Shown: positions 52,581-64,000 of the stretch, piece after piece
Layout of the letters: each line of letters starts with the position of its first letter
How positions within the stretch are numbered: position 1 is the first letter of the stretch
NCBI GenBank assembly: GCA_933228675.1
Contig: OW121742.1
Location: 36,588,779 to 36,652,778, forward strand
Length of the DNA: 64,000 nucleotides
Direction of reading: 5' to 3'
Source of the DNA: Stomorhina lunata
Lineage: Eukaryota; Arthropoda; Insecta; Diptera; Rhiniidae
Program-made: the position numbers and the translations under genes
The notes under the pieces: generated by a model
The model's input: the letters and a program-made list of their open reading frames with translations, nothing else
Databases searched by the model: none
What the model was told of the DNA's origin: nothing

Positions 52581-53994
52581 CATAATTTCAAAACATTTAA
52601 CCCTTTTGCATTCCTAAGATAATGATATCACATAACTCAGTTTCTGCACAAGTACATCATTAATATCAAAAATTTAACAAAGTGACAATTATCTTTTTTT
52701 TTAATATTCATTTTAAACATATTCATTCATTCATTCCCTTTAATAAACTACTCATGCATTTTATGAGAATTTCAATATGTAACAATTTGCATGTAATTTA
52801 ACTAATTTAAAAGATGATTCTTCCTTTTTAAATTCCTTTCAAATATTTGCAAATGTTTCTTTTTGCATTCCAAGTATGAAATCAAGAGCATGAAAATAAA
52901 TCAATATTATTAAGGTGATATTGAAATTTTAAGAAAATTTAATATATTTTTAGTTTCTTCCTTTAACTATTCCCAAATAGCCCTTACATCATATAGAGTT
53001 TAGCATGTCAACTTTCTGCTGCTTCACATGTCTTTGGTTAAGACAATGAAATGACAAAAATAATCCCTATTTATCCCCAGAACAAACCATCCAACCATAC
53101 AACCTTTAACCCAAGTCAACCAAATTTTAGCAAAAAAAAAAACAGAAGCAGAGAAAAACCCAAGAGTATATCATTTCTGTTACTTAAGTCATTTCAACAA
53201 TGTGATGGTACAAGTTCATTGAATTTGAAGATAAAATTCCTTAAATAACGTTCCATGGCTTTCCTTCAACTCCAAATATAAATACTAAGTGAGAATGTGA
53301 ATGCAAGGGATTTTGGGGTTAAAAAAAAAGAAACCAACTCCTACATGTTCGCCAGACTGTGGCATATTTACATACATAAAGACTTTGTAATTTTGGTATT
53401 TTTGGGACATAAATATTTTTTCCAAAAACAACAAGAAAATGTAAATTTTTGACAACCTGAAATACTTCATTCATTCTGTCGTTACATTCTTTGCGCTTAT
53501 TTTGATGTTCCCTTCAATTAAGGGGTTTCCTCTCGTGGACTAAAATGAACCGAAAATAACATAAAAGACGATTTTTGTTTTATTTATGTCGAGAATTTAA
53601 TCGTTTTTATGGTTTAACTTATCGAGTTTAGTAATCAACAACAATTGTCTGCTGCTGCTGCTTTTGCTGCATTTGATTTATATAAAAAGTTGTTGAAACT
53701 GAAAACTGAGAAAATAATCAATATCACATCTGACAGGATATGTAAAATAAAGAGCAACTGAATATGTTACATTTACAAAAACACGTGTATATAGTAACAT
53801 ATGTATGTATGCATTACATGTATGAATATATGTATCTAAAATTGAATGCCCTAGAGATGACATGAAATTTAAATGAAAAATCTGAATAGTTAATGGTAGT
53901 TTAAACTTATTCATGAATAATGGTAATAAATCAATCTTTACAATTTAATACAGGATGCTTAAGAAGTTATATAGAAGCTTTAAGGATTTTCATT
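52581..53994. other. Low-copy spacer with a CTG tract
   Basis: Low-copy sequence. A (CTG)n run lies at 53649-53670. The short frames at 53051-53248, 53285-53470 and 53678-53914 have no domain signatures and AT-driven composition. No exon could be supported. Confidence 0.5.
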
Positions 53995-56900
53995 ATAACT
54001 ATTTTACCAAAGAAAAATGAACAGTATAACAGTTTTTACAGGGAAATATATTATGTATAACAGTTTTTTTTTTAACAAAATATTCAGTATAACAGTTAAT
54101 ATATAGAAAAATGTTAAATGTTTTTTTGCTAGAAAATGTTAGGTATATCAGTTTTTCAAGAAAAAAACCCCTGTATAACAGTTTTAAAAAAAAATGTTCA
54201 ATATAACAAATTTCTTTAAAAAAATATTCAGCATCAAAGGTTTTCTATAAAAAAAAATTGTCAGTATAACAGTTTTTCCATAAATAAATGTACAGTTTAA
54301 CAGTTTTTCTATAGAAAAATGTTTAATATAACAGTTTTTCTAAGGACAAATGTTCGTTATAACAGTTTTTGCATAGAAAAATTTATATTATAACAGCTTT
54401 TGTATGGAAAAATTTTGAGTATAACAGTTTTATGTAGAAACATTTTTAGTATAACTGTTTTTTCCACGAAAATGTTCAGTATTACAGTTTTACTATACAA
54501 AGTTATAGAGCATAACAATTTTTCTTAAAAAAATGTTTATTATAACAGTTTTTCTATAGGAAAATGTACAGTATGAAAGTTTTTATATAGAAATATGTTT
54601 TTAGTTTTTACATAGAAAAATGTACATTATAACAGTTTTCCTATAGAAAAATTCTCATTTTAACAGTTTTTGTATAGAAAAATGTTCAGTATTACACAAA
54701 ATTGTACAGTATAACAATTTTCTTAAACAAAATTTAACATAAAAGTTTTTTTTTATAGGAAAATGCTTAATATAACAGTTTTTATATAGAAAGATGTTCA
54801 GTATAACAGTTTTTCTATAGACAAATATTCATTATTATTATACATTAGATAAGTGTAAAGTATGACAGTTTTCCTACAGAAAATGCGAAGTATAACAGTT
54901 TTTATAGAAACATGTTTAGTATAACAGTTTTCCTAAAGAAAAATGTTCATTATTACAGTTTTACTACAAAAAGTTGTACAGCAATTTGTCTCAAGGAAAA
55001 TATTTAATATAACAGTTTTATATAGAAAAATGTTTAGTATAACAGATTTTCTATACACAAATGTTCATTATAACAGTTTTTGCATAGAAAATGTACAGTA
55101 CAACAGTTTTTCTATAGAAAAATGTTCAGTATTACATTTTTAATACACAAAATCGTACAGTATAACAGTTTCTCTTTAGAAAAATGCTCAGTATAACAGT
55201 TTTTATACAGAAAGATGTTCAATATAACAGTTTTTCTATAGACAAATATTCATTATTATTATACATTAGATAAGTGTAAAGTATGACAGTTTTCCTATAA
55301 CAGTTTTTATATGGAAAAATGTTTAATATCACAATTTTCCCTAAAGAAAAAGGTTCAGTATTACAGTTTTACTATACAAAGCTGTACAGTATAACAGTTT
55401 TTCTATAGAAAAATGTTCAGTTTAACAGATTTTATATAGAAAAATGTTTGATATAACAGTTTTTCTATAGAAAAATATTCATTATAACAGTTTTACACAG
55501 AAAACCGCACAGTATAACAGTTTTCTAATAGAATACTGTTTTTAAATAGAAAAATGGGCAGTTACGGTTTTCTCTATAAAAAAATGTTCAGTATTACAGT
55601 TTTTCTATACAAAATTTTACAGTGTAATAGTTTTTCTTTAAAAAATGTTAATTATAACAGATTTTTTATAGGAAAATGTTAAGTATAACGGCTTTTATAT
55701 AGAGAAATGTTTAGAATAACAGTTTTCTATAGACAAATGTTCATTATAATAGTTGGACGTAGAAAAATTTATAGTATAACAGTTTTCCTATAGAAATATG
55801 CTCAGCATAATAGTTTCTATACAGAAAAATGTTCAGCATTACAGTTGTATTATACAAAATTGTTCAATATAACAGTTTCTCTTGAAATAAAATGTTTATT
55901 ATAACAGTTTTCCTATAAGAAAATATTAAGTATAACGGTTTTTATATAGAAAAATATTTAGCATAACAGTTTTTCTATATACAAATGTTAATTATAACAG
56001 TTTTTACAGTATAAAAATTTTTCTATAGAAAAAAGTTCAGTATAATAGTTTTACATAGAAAAATGTTTAGTAGAACAGTTTTCCCTAAAGAAAAAGGTTC
56101 AGTATTGCAGTTTTGCTATATAAAGTTGTACAGTGTAACTGTTTTTCTATAGGAAAATGTTCAGTATAACAATTTTTATACAGAAAAATGTTTAGTATAA
56201 CAGTTTTTTTTATAGACAAATGTTCATTATAACCATTTTACACAGAAAAATGTACAGTATAACAGTTTTCTTTTAGAAAACAGTTTTTAAGTAGAAAAAT
56301 GGTTAGTTACAGTTTTTCCCAAAGAAAAATGTTCAGTATTACAGTTTTACTATGTAAAGTTGTACAATTTCTTAAAAAAAATTTCGGTATAACAGTTTTT
56401 ATACAGAAAAATGTTTAGTATAACATTTTTCTACAGACAGATGTTAATTACAACAGTTTTTGCATGGCAAAATGTACAGTATAACAGTTTTTCTGTAGAA
56501 AAATGCTCAGCATTGCAGTTTTTAGATAGAAAGATGTTTAGTGTAACTATTTTTCTATAGACAAATGTTCATTATAACAGTTTTCCTATGGAAAAATATA
56601 ACAGTTTTTCTTCAAAAAAAATGATTATAACAGTTTATCTATAGGAAAATATTCACTATAACAGTTTTTATATAGAAAGATGTTTAGTGTAACTGTTTTT
56701 CTATAGACAAATGTTCATTATAACAGTTTTCCTATGGACAAATGTTTTGTATTACAATTTTTTTAAAGACAAAAGTTTAGTATTACAGTATTACTACACA
56801 AATTTGTACAGTATAACAGTTTTTCTTAACAAAAATATTAATTTTAACAATATTTCCATAGAAAAATGTTCAGTTTAACAATTTTTATATACAATAATGT

Positions 56901-57455
56901 TTAGTGTAACAATTTGTCTATAGACAGGTATTCATTATAACAGTTTTGCATATTTAAATGCACAGTATAACAGTTTTCCTATAGAAAAATGCTCAGTATA
57001 ACAGTTTTTATACAAAAAATGTTCAGTATAACAGTTTTACTATACAAAATTGTACATTATAAGAATTTTTCTTTAAAAAAATTTTTTTTTAGTTTTTTAT
57101 AGAAAAATGATCAGTACAACTATATTTATATAGAAAAATGTTTAGTATAGTAGATTTTCTACAGAAAAATGTATAGTATAACAGAAATATATGTAAGGAG
57201 TTTTTATTGAGAAAAATGTTCAGTATAACAGTTTTTCTGTAGAAAAACTTTTAGAATACAGTTTTTAAACACAAAAGTGTTTAGTATTACAGTTTTCTTT
57301 AGAAGAATTGTTCGTAACTTAGTTTTTTATACAAAAATGTTCAGTATAACAGTTTTCAGCAAAAAATCATAATCTAGTACAAAAGTTCTTCCATAAAAAG
57401 TTTTTTAGTATAACAAATTTTGTAGAGAAACGTTCTTAGTATAACAGTTTTTATA
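53995..57455. repeat. 31-bp minisatellite (TATAACAG / CTATAGAAAAATG), about 110 copies
   Basis: The unit is TATAACAGTTTTTCTATAG plus AAAAATGTTCAG. Copies differ noticeably from each other. A block containing the non-unit string TACATTAGATAAGTGTAAAG occurs near 54841 and 55262, showing a ~421-bp higher-order duplication. Other block repeats are visible (e.g. GTGTAACTGTTTTTC near 56690 and a similar form near 56535). Non-coding. Confidence 0.95.
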
Positions 57456-58036
57456 TCCTACAATACCATATACCGATCGAATCAGACTAGTCGATTCAAC
57501 AATGCCCTTTCATGCATTCATGACAAATTTTTAAGACAAAATCATGAAATTTATCACTGATATTTTTTATACTCGCCCCCCATTGGCTTTAAAATCTTAT
57601 TTCTAACTCTGATTGGAGCGTAGGGCTTTTGGTTTTATTCATTACAATTTTCTCGCACAGAATATTTGTATAGCGAACAGCCCCATCCAAAAAAAGTCTG
57701 TTCGAGCAATTCAATGCTTAAAGATGACTTCGTTTTAAAGTTGGCCGTAGCTACGCCTAAAATGGGTCATGTGCTTAGTCCAATTGTGGCATACACCATC
57801 CAATATATCGGCCGGCAATAATTTCGTTACTATTGGCTCCCAGTACGACAATCGGCGTTGATTTGTATTTAAAAACATTAACTTTAGGTCGATTAAGGGT
57901 TAAAATATAGATCAAATTGAACATATTTGGCAGTAACATGTTACACAAAAACACTTGAGCTGAAAAAAATGTGATGCCAAAAGGGAAATTGCTAAAAAAA
58001 ATCAGCGGTTATACATATTCTTCCCCTATTAGTAAT
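57456..58036. other. Unclassified, relatively GC-rich segment
   Basis: One of the least AT-rich parts of the window (ATCGGCCGGCAATAATTTCG, TGGCCGTAGCTACGCC). No continuous frame of convincing length on either strand. It may be a fragment of an unrecognised transposon or a decayed gene. Confidence 0.4.
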
Positions 58037-58803
58037 TATACCTATCACCACCATAGATGGAAAGGGTATTTTAAGTTTGTGCTGATGTATGTAACGCATA
58101 GAAATATTTTTCTTTGACCTTTTAGTATACCAATAGACTTAGAATCACTTTTTGAGTCGATTAAGCGATGTAAGTCCGTCCGTCTGGCTGGACCCCCATA
58201 TAAACCTTGTAATCAAAGTCACAATTTTAAAAATAATTTGATGAAATTTAGCACAGATAATTTTTTTGATAGTGGGACCATGGCTATTGAAATTCGTCAA
58301 AATCGGTCAATTATTTATGGTACCACCCATAGGTCCCACTTCCCGAAATTGATATTTTAGCCACAAATATCAATATTTTTTAACGAAATTTAAAACAAAT
58401 ACTACTAAGGTAAACCAAAATTAATGTACCAAATTTCGTTGAAAACAGTCCACATTTGATTATAGCTCCCATACAAACTCTTCTATCAAAACGCACTTAA
58501 TGAGACAAATATCACTAAAACGCTCGTAAATCAAAAGATAATGACAATTTTTAGTTTATTTTTTGCAGACATAATTTTTGTAAAAACTGAAATCAATTTG
58601 CTAAATTTCAAGATAATCGGTCCACATTTGACCCCATATAAGTCGAAATGAAGGAAACAGCTTAAATATATTAGTATTGAGAAAAGGTTTGTATGATGGC
58701 AAAATTTAGCAAATATTTGTCTTTATACACGAAAAAGAACACCTTTGACCTTAATGGTGAAGGGTAGTATATGGTCGGGCTTGACCGAATATGACACTTT
58801 TTT
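58037..58803 (+). mobile_element. Mini-me-like element copy E, full length
   Basis: Begins with the hairpin TATACCTATCACCACCATAG, ATGGAAAGGGTAT. Then come GTGCTGATGTATGTAACGCA, TTTGAGTCGATTAAGCGATG, the short GTCCGTCCGTCTGGCTGG tract, CCATATAAACCTTGTAATC, three reverse-orientation modules, and the far end GGCAAAATTTAGCAAATATT, AGTATATGGTCGGGCTTGAC. It is 767 bp and non-coding. It is the inverted-orientation partner of copy B. Confidence 0.87.
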
Positions 58804-59894
58804 GTTCTTTGAATTAATTAGCAATTTTATTTGTCTTCTGTATGAAGATTTTTGACATCAAATGTTGTTTTCAATACATATCCTGTACATATTTATTAAT
58901 AACCGGCGTAGGAGTTACACGAATTATGAGTTGGAATCCGAATATAACATAATTATACCCAAGGTCACTTAAGCATGAATTATCATAAAAATGCTCTTAA
59001 TTACTTCCATGTAGGATTAAATTTATGAGAATATTAAGAAAGAAGATAACAAACTAAGACAAAATTACAAGAAAAAAAAATCTGGAAAAAATATTTTATT
59101 TTAATGTGAAGGAAATATTTTTAGGTGTTAAGAGTTTTAATTAAGATAATCTTAGATTTTGACAGCTTAAATATAAAGAATAAAAGCATAAATTTAGCTA
59201 TGAAAGTCAACAATTCTAGGCTGAAAATGGTATGTTCCTAAAATGAATTTAAATCATTACCTAAGTCGAACGAAAGATGTTGATCCGTCCGTCTGGTAAG
59301 ACCCTTGGCTCACTGACCATCCATCTCTCAGTCCTCCAGTAACTTTGCGCACTTCCTTATTATATTTATTACAATTTTGTATTAATGTAATCATCTGCTT
59401 TAACTATAAATTATTTAAAAAAATTAAATAATTAAAGCAATTTCCGAACAATTATCTCATACAACAAAAGTGTTTTTCTTTTCATATTAAACTATTCTTG
59501 AGTCCTTTTCCCCCAATGGAAACGAGAATAAAAGTCCTTTGATTGTCTAAATAAATGGCGTTAAAAAAAAGAAACAATTACAAAAACTTGTTTAACTCTA
59601 GGGATAAAACTAGGTTTTGTTTTCTCAAATGAAAAAGTAATATTAGAAATGTTTTAAGGAAATAAATTAAAAAGACAATAGAAAATAAATTACTTGAAAA
59701 AAAGGAAAACTCAACAGCAAAAAAGCAACAACATAAGCCATAAAAAAACAGATGTGGAAAAATTGCCGTAATTTGTGTCGCCTTAAAGAGGTTTGATGTA
59801 ATTTTAAAACATCAACGCAAACTGACCAACGTCAAACAAGAATTGTTAAATTTTTTCTAGGTACTCGACAAATACAGTGTCGCTAACCAAAACA
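58804..59894. other. Low-copy spacer
   Basis: No gene, RNA or array recognised. A short GTCCGTCCGTCTGG string near 59284 may be a further tiny mini-me-like remnant. Confidence 0.5.
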
Positions 59895-60795
59895 AAGTTT
59901 TTGAAAAATTTCCTAAAAAATTAGAAATTTTTGAAAAATTTCCTAAAAAATTGGAATTTTTTTTTTAAAACTAAACTTCAATATAAAATTTTTTCTATAT
60001 AAAAAAATTCAATATTAAATTTTTTCTATCGAAAAAAGTTCAGTATGAAATTTTTTCTATATACAAAAAATTAAATATGAAATTTTTTCTTTTTAAATAA
60101 TATTTACATCCCGACAATTTTGTTGTTTTTTGAAAAAAGTTTAATATGAAATTTTTTCCATAGAAAAAAGTTTAATATGAAATTTTTTCCATAGAAAAAA
60201 GTTTAATATGAAATTTTTTCTATAGAAAAAAGCTAAATATGAAATTTTTTCTATAGAAAAAAGTTCAATATTAAATTTTTTTTTTTTATCGAAAAAAGTT
60301 TAATATTATTTTTTTCTATAGAAAAAAGTTCAGTATTAAATTTTTTCTATAGCAAAAAGTTCAATATTAAATTTTTTCTATAGAAAAAAGTTCAATATTA
60401 AATTTTTTCTATAGAAAAAAGTTCAATATTAAATTTTTTCTATAGAAAAAAGTTCAATATTAAACTTTTTCTATAAAAAAAAAGTTCAATATGAAATTTT
60501 TTCTATGGAAAAAAATTCAATATAAAATTTACTCTATAGAAAAATGTTCAACATGAAAATTTTTCTATAGAAAAAAGTTAAATATGAATTTTTTTCTATA
60601 GAAAAAATTTCAATATGAAATTTTTCTATAAAAAACAATTCAATATGAATTTTTTCTATAGAAAAATGTTCAATATGAATTTTTTCTATAGAAAAATTTT
60701 CAATATAAAATGTTTTCTATAGAAAAATTTTGAATATGAAATTTTTATTATAGCAAAATTTTCAATATGAAACTTTTTCCATAGAAAAAGTTCAA
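59895..60795. repeat. 31-bp minisatellite (GTTCAATATTAAA / TTTTTTCTATAG) with mixed edges
   Basis: About 70 bp of the 31-bp two-hairpin unit (59896-59965) come first, then about 26 copies of AAAAAGTTCAATATTAAA, TTTTTTCTATAGA. Near 60089-60131 the array is broken by a ~43-bp string matching, inverted, the left flank of the 25.0 kb MITE-like insertion. It passes at ~60.8 kb straight into array 4. Confidence 0.93.
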
Positions 60796-63600
60796 TTTCC
60801 TCTAAAAATAGGAAATTTTTGAAACATGTCCTTTAAAATAGGAAATTTTTGAAAAACTTCCTTTAAAATAGGAAATTTTTGAAAAATTTCCTTTAAAATA
60901 GGAATTTTTTGAAAATTTTCCTCTAAAAATAGGAAATTTTTGAAAAATTTCCTCTAAAAATAGGCAATTTTTGAAAAATTTCCTCTAAAAATAGGAAATT
61001 TTTGAAAAATTTCCTCTAAAAATAAGAAATTTTTAAACATTTCCTCTAAAAATAGGAAATTTTTGAAAAATTTCCTCTAAAAATAGGAAATTTTTCAAAA
61101 ACATTCTCTAAAAATAGGAAATTTTTCAAAAATTTCCTCTAAAAATAGGAAATTTTTCAAAAATTTCCTCTAAAAATAGGAAATTTTTCAAAAATTTCCT
61201 CAAAAAATAGGAAATTTTTCAAAAATTTCCTCAAAAAATAGGAAATTTTTCAAAAATTTCCTCTAAAAATAGGAAATTTTTCAAAAATTTCCTCTAAAAA
61301 TAGGAAATTTTTCAAAAATTTCCTTTTAAAATAGGACATTTTTGAAAAATTTCCTATAAAAATAGGAAATTTTTGAAAAATTTCCTATAAAAATAGGAAA
61401 AAATTGAAAAACTTCCTATAAAAATTGGAAATTTTTGAAAAACTTCCTATAAAAATAGGAAATTTTTGAAAAACTTCCTATAAAAATAGGAAATTTTTGA
61501 AAAATTTCCTATAAAAATAGGAAATTTTTGAAAAATTTCCTATAAAAATAGGAAATTTTTGAAAAATTTCCTATAAAAATAGGAAATTTTTGAAAAATTT
61601 CCTATAAAAATAGGAAATTTTTGAAAAATTTCCTATAAAAATAGGAAATTTTTGAAAAATTTCCTATAAAAATAGGAAATTTTTGAAAAATTTCCTATAA
61701 AAATAGGAAATTTTTGAAAAATTTCCTATAAAAATAGGAAATTTTTGAAAAATTTCCTATAAAAATAGGAAATTTTTGAAAAATTTCCTATAAAAATAGG
61801 AAATTTTTGAAAAATTTCCTATAAAAATAGGAAATTTTTGAAAAATTTCCTATAAAAATAGGAAATTTTTGAAAAATTTCCTATAAAAATAGTAAATTTT
61901 TGAAAAATTTCCTATAAAAATAGGAAATTTTTGAAAAATTTCCTATAAAAATAGTAAATTTTTGAAAAATTTCCTATAAAAATAGGAAATTTTTGAAAAA
62001 TTTCCTATAAAAATAGGAAATTTTTGAAAAATTTCCTATAAAAATAGGAAATTTTTGAAAAATTTCCTATAAAAATAGGAAATTTTTGAAAAATTTCCTA
62101 TAAAAATAGGAAATTTTTGAAAAATTTCCTATAATAATAGGAAATTTTTGAAAAATTTCCTATAATAATAGGAAATTTTTGAAAAATTTCCTATAATAAT
62201 AGGAAATTTTTGAAAAATTTCCTATAAAAATAGGAAATTTTTGAAAAATTTTCTATAAAAATAGGAAATTTTTGAAAAATTTCCTATAAAAATAGGAAAT
62301 TTTTGAAAAATTTCCGATAATAATAGGAAATTTTTGAAAAATTTCCTATAAAAATAGGAAATTTTTGAAAAATTTCCTATAAAAATAGGAAATTTTTGAA
62401 AAATTTCCTATAAAAATAGGAAATTTTTGAAAAATTTCCTATAAAAATAGGAAATTTTTGAAAAATTTCCTATAAAAATAGGAAATTTTTGAAAAATTTC
62501 CTATAAAAATAGGAAATTTTTGAAAAATTTCCTATAAAAATAGGAAATTTTTGAAAAATTTCCTATAAAAATAGGAAATTTTTGAAAAATTTCCTATAAA
62601 AAAAGGAAATTTTTGAAAAATTTCCTATAAAAATAGGAAATTTTTGAAAAATTTCCTATAAAAATAGGAAATTTTTGAAAAATTTCCTATAAAAATAGGA
62701 AATTTTTGAAAAATTTCCTATAAAAATAGGAAATTTTTGAAAAATTTCCTATAAAAATAGGAAATTTTTGAAAAATTTCCTATAAAAATAGGAAATTTTT
62801 GAAAAATTTCCTATAAAAATAGGAAATTTTTGAAAAATTTCCTATAAAAATAGGAAATTTTTGAAAAATTTCCTATAAAAATAGGAAATTTTTGAAAAAT
62901 TTCCTATAAAAATAGGAAATTTTTGAAAAATTTCCTATAAAAATAGGAAATTTTTGAAAAATTTCCTATAAAAATAGGAAATTTTTGAAAAATTTCCTAT
63001 AAAAATAGGAAATTTTTGAAAAATTTCCTATAAAAATAGGAAATTTTTGAAAAATTTCCTATAAAAATAGGAAATTTTTGAAAAATTTCCTATAAAAATA
63101 GGAAATTTTTGAAAAATTTCCTATTTTTGAAAAATTTCCTATAAAAATAGGAAATTTTTGAAAAATTTCCTATAAAAATAGGAAATTTTTGAAAAATTTC
63201 CTATAAAAATAGGAAATTTTTGAAAAATTTCCTATAAAAATAGGAAATTTTTGAAAAATTTCCTATAAAAATAGGAAATTTTTGAAAAATTTCCTATAAA
63301 AATAGGAAATTTTTGAAAAATTTCCTATAAAAATAGGAAATTTTTGAAAAATTTCCTATAAAAATAGGAAATTTTTGAAAAATTTCCTATAAAAATAGAA
63401 AATTTCCTATAAAAATAGGAAATTTTTAAAAAATTTCCTATAAAAATAGGAAATTTTCGAAAAATTTCCTATAAAAATAGGAAATTTTTAAATTTATAAA
63501 TAAAGGAAATTTCCTATAAAAATAGAAATTTTTTGAAAAATTTCTGCAAATATAGAAAATAAGACATTTTTGACAAATTCCGTATAAAAATAAGATATTT
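60796..63600. repeat. 31-bp two-hairpin minisatellite, array 4 (young, near-perfect)
   Basis: About 90 copies of AAATTTTTGAAAAATTT plus CCTATAAAAATAGG. From about 61320 to 63400 the copies are almost identical. Variants come in runs: CTCTAAAAATAGG units at 60950-61320, the TTTTTCAAAAATTT centre flip at about 61085-61325, ATAGTAAA units near 61892 and 61955, and TATAATAATAGG units around 62130-62330. Block-wise variants are the mark of recent local amplification or conversion. No coding content. Confidence 0.98.
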
Positions 63601-64000
63601 GTGAAATGACACTGTTCGCTTCTTGTCCATTAAGTGTCCTTGAAACTTATTTTATAAGTCACTAGAATGAAAATATGTCCTAAGTCCCTGATGAAAGTAT
63701 CCCATTAATAGAATTTCTAAAGGTTTATCTCCTTAAGGCCAGAACAAACAACAAATGAGATTTTCTAGCTCATGGCTCATAAAACATGAAAATAAATGTT
63801 TTAATTCTGGAAAAATATAATAAAAGACATAAAATTGCTCGAAAACAAAAAAAAAAGAATCGCTAAAGAAAACAAATGTCTCACATACTTTAAGGCTTCT
63901 AGAGTTTTTGTATTACAAACATTTTGTCTCAAATTTGTTTCGTAAATTATTAGTTCATCTCAAGCGTTTGTAGTGCAGAAACCGAAAAACTCATATTAAT
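63601..64000. other. Low-copy sequence at the window end
   Basis: Ordinary AT-rich sequence with no gene recognised. It may belong to a feature outside the window. Confidence 0.5.

Noticed and set aside
53051..53914. Short frames that might be exons of an unknown gene
   Set aside because: No recognisable domain, no shared frame across plausible splice sites, and composition equal to the surrounding DNA.

Overview
This is a very AT-rich, gene-poor stretch of eukaryotic, almost certainly dipteran, chromosomal DNA. A calyptrate fly (blow fly or house fly type) is the best guess. The evidence is several copies of a dispersed element resembling the dipteran mini-me/DINE class (terminal hairpin on ATACCCTT / AAGGGTAT, internal GTCY/GACR tract), a tRNA-derived SINE with perfect target-site duplications, and a decayed mariner-type transposase. 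No intact protein-coding gene, rRNA or functional tRNA can be supported. The long open frames are artefacts of tandem repeats whose unit length is divisible by three or that lack stop codons in that frame. The window is probably a large intron or an intergenic/heterochromatin-like region.

Layout. 1-3.7 kb: a 12-bp satellite (AGACTAAGACAT) joined to an AT minisatellite. 5.4-14.35 kb: a large, old inverted structure in which a ~290-bp unit with a conserved ~70-bp core is repeated about 13 times in one orientation (5.4-10.0 kb) and about 10 times in the other (10.85-14.35 kb), with a retroelement-tail-like fragment and a poly(T) at the junction. 15-24.3 kb: a transposon graveyard with mini-me-like copies, a mariner fossil, candidate MITEs, a 296-bp (GACA)n expansion inside one copy, and a ~142-bp tandem repeat. 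24.4-30.3 kb: AT minisatellites with 32-bp and 28-bp units, plus a 203-bp insertion with perfect 19-bp inverted termini. 31.2-34.4 kb: a ~103-bp tandem repeat, a second mini-me copy with (GACA)n, and another mini-me copy. 35-37.5, 45.6-49.4, 50.2-52.6 and 60.8-63.6 kb: arrays of one 31-bp two-hairpin unit in different orientations and ages. 38.7-43.6 kb: two further pairings of an AT minisatellite with the 12-bp satellite. 44.65-44.98 kb: the SINE. 54.0-57.5 and 59.9-60.8 kb: two more 31-bp families.

By my estimate more than half of the window is tandem repeat. The recurring theme is minisatellites of 28-32 bp built on a TTTCTATAGAAA-like or TTTCCTAT...ATAGGAAA hairpin core, several with higher-order repeats of roughly 280-510 bp. 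Separate low-copy AT-rich spacers lie between them. No gene network can be described. The biology on view is repeat birth, amplification and mobile-element decay.
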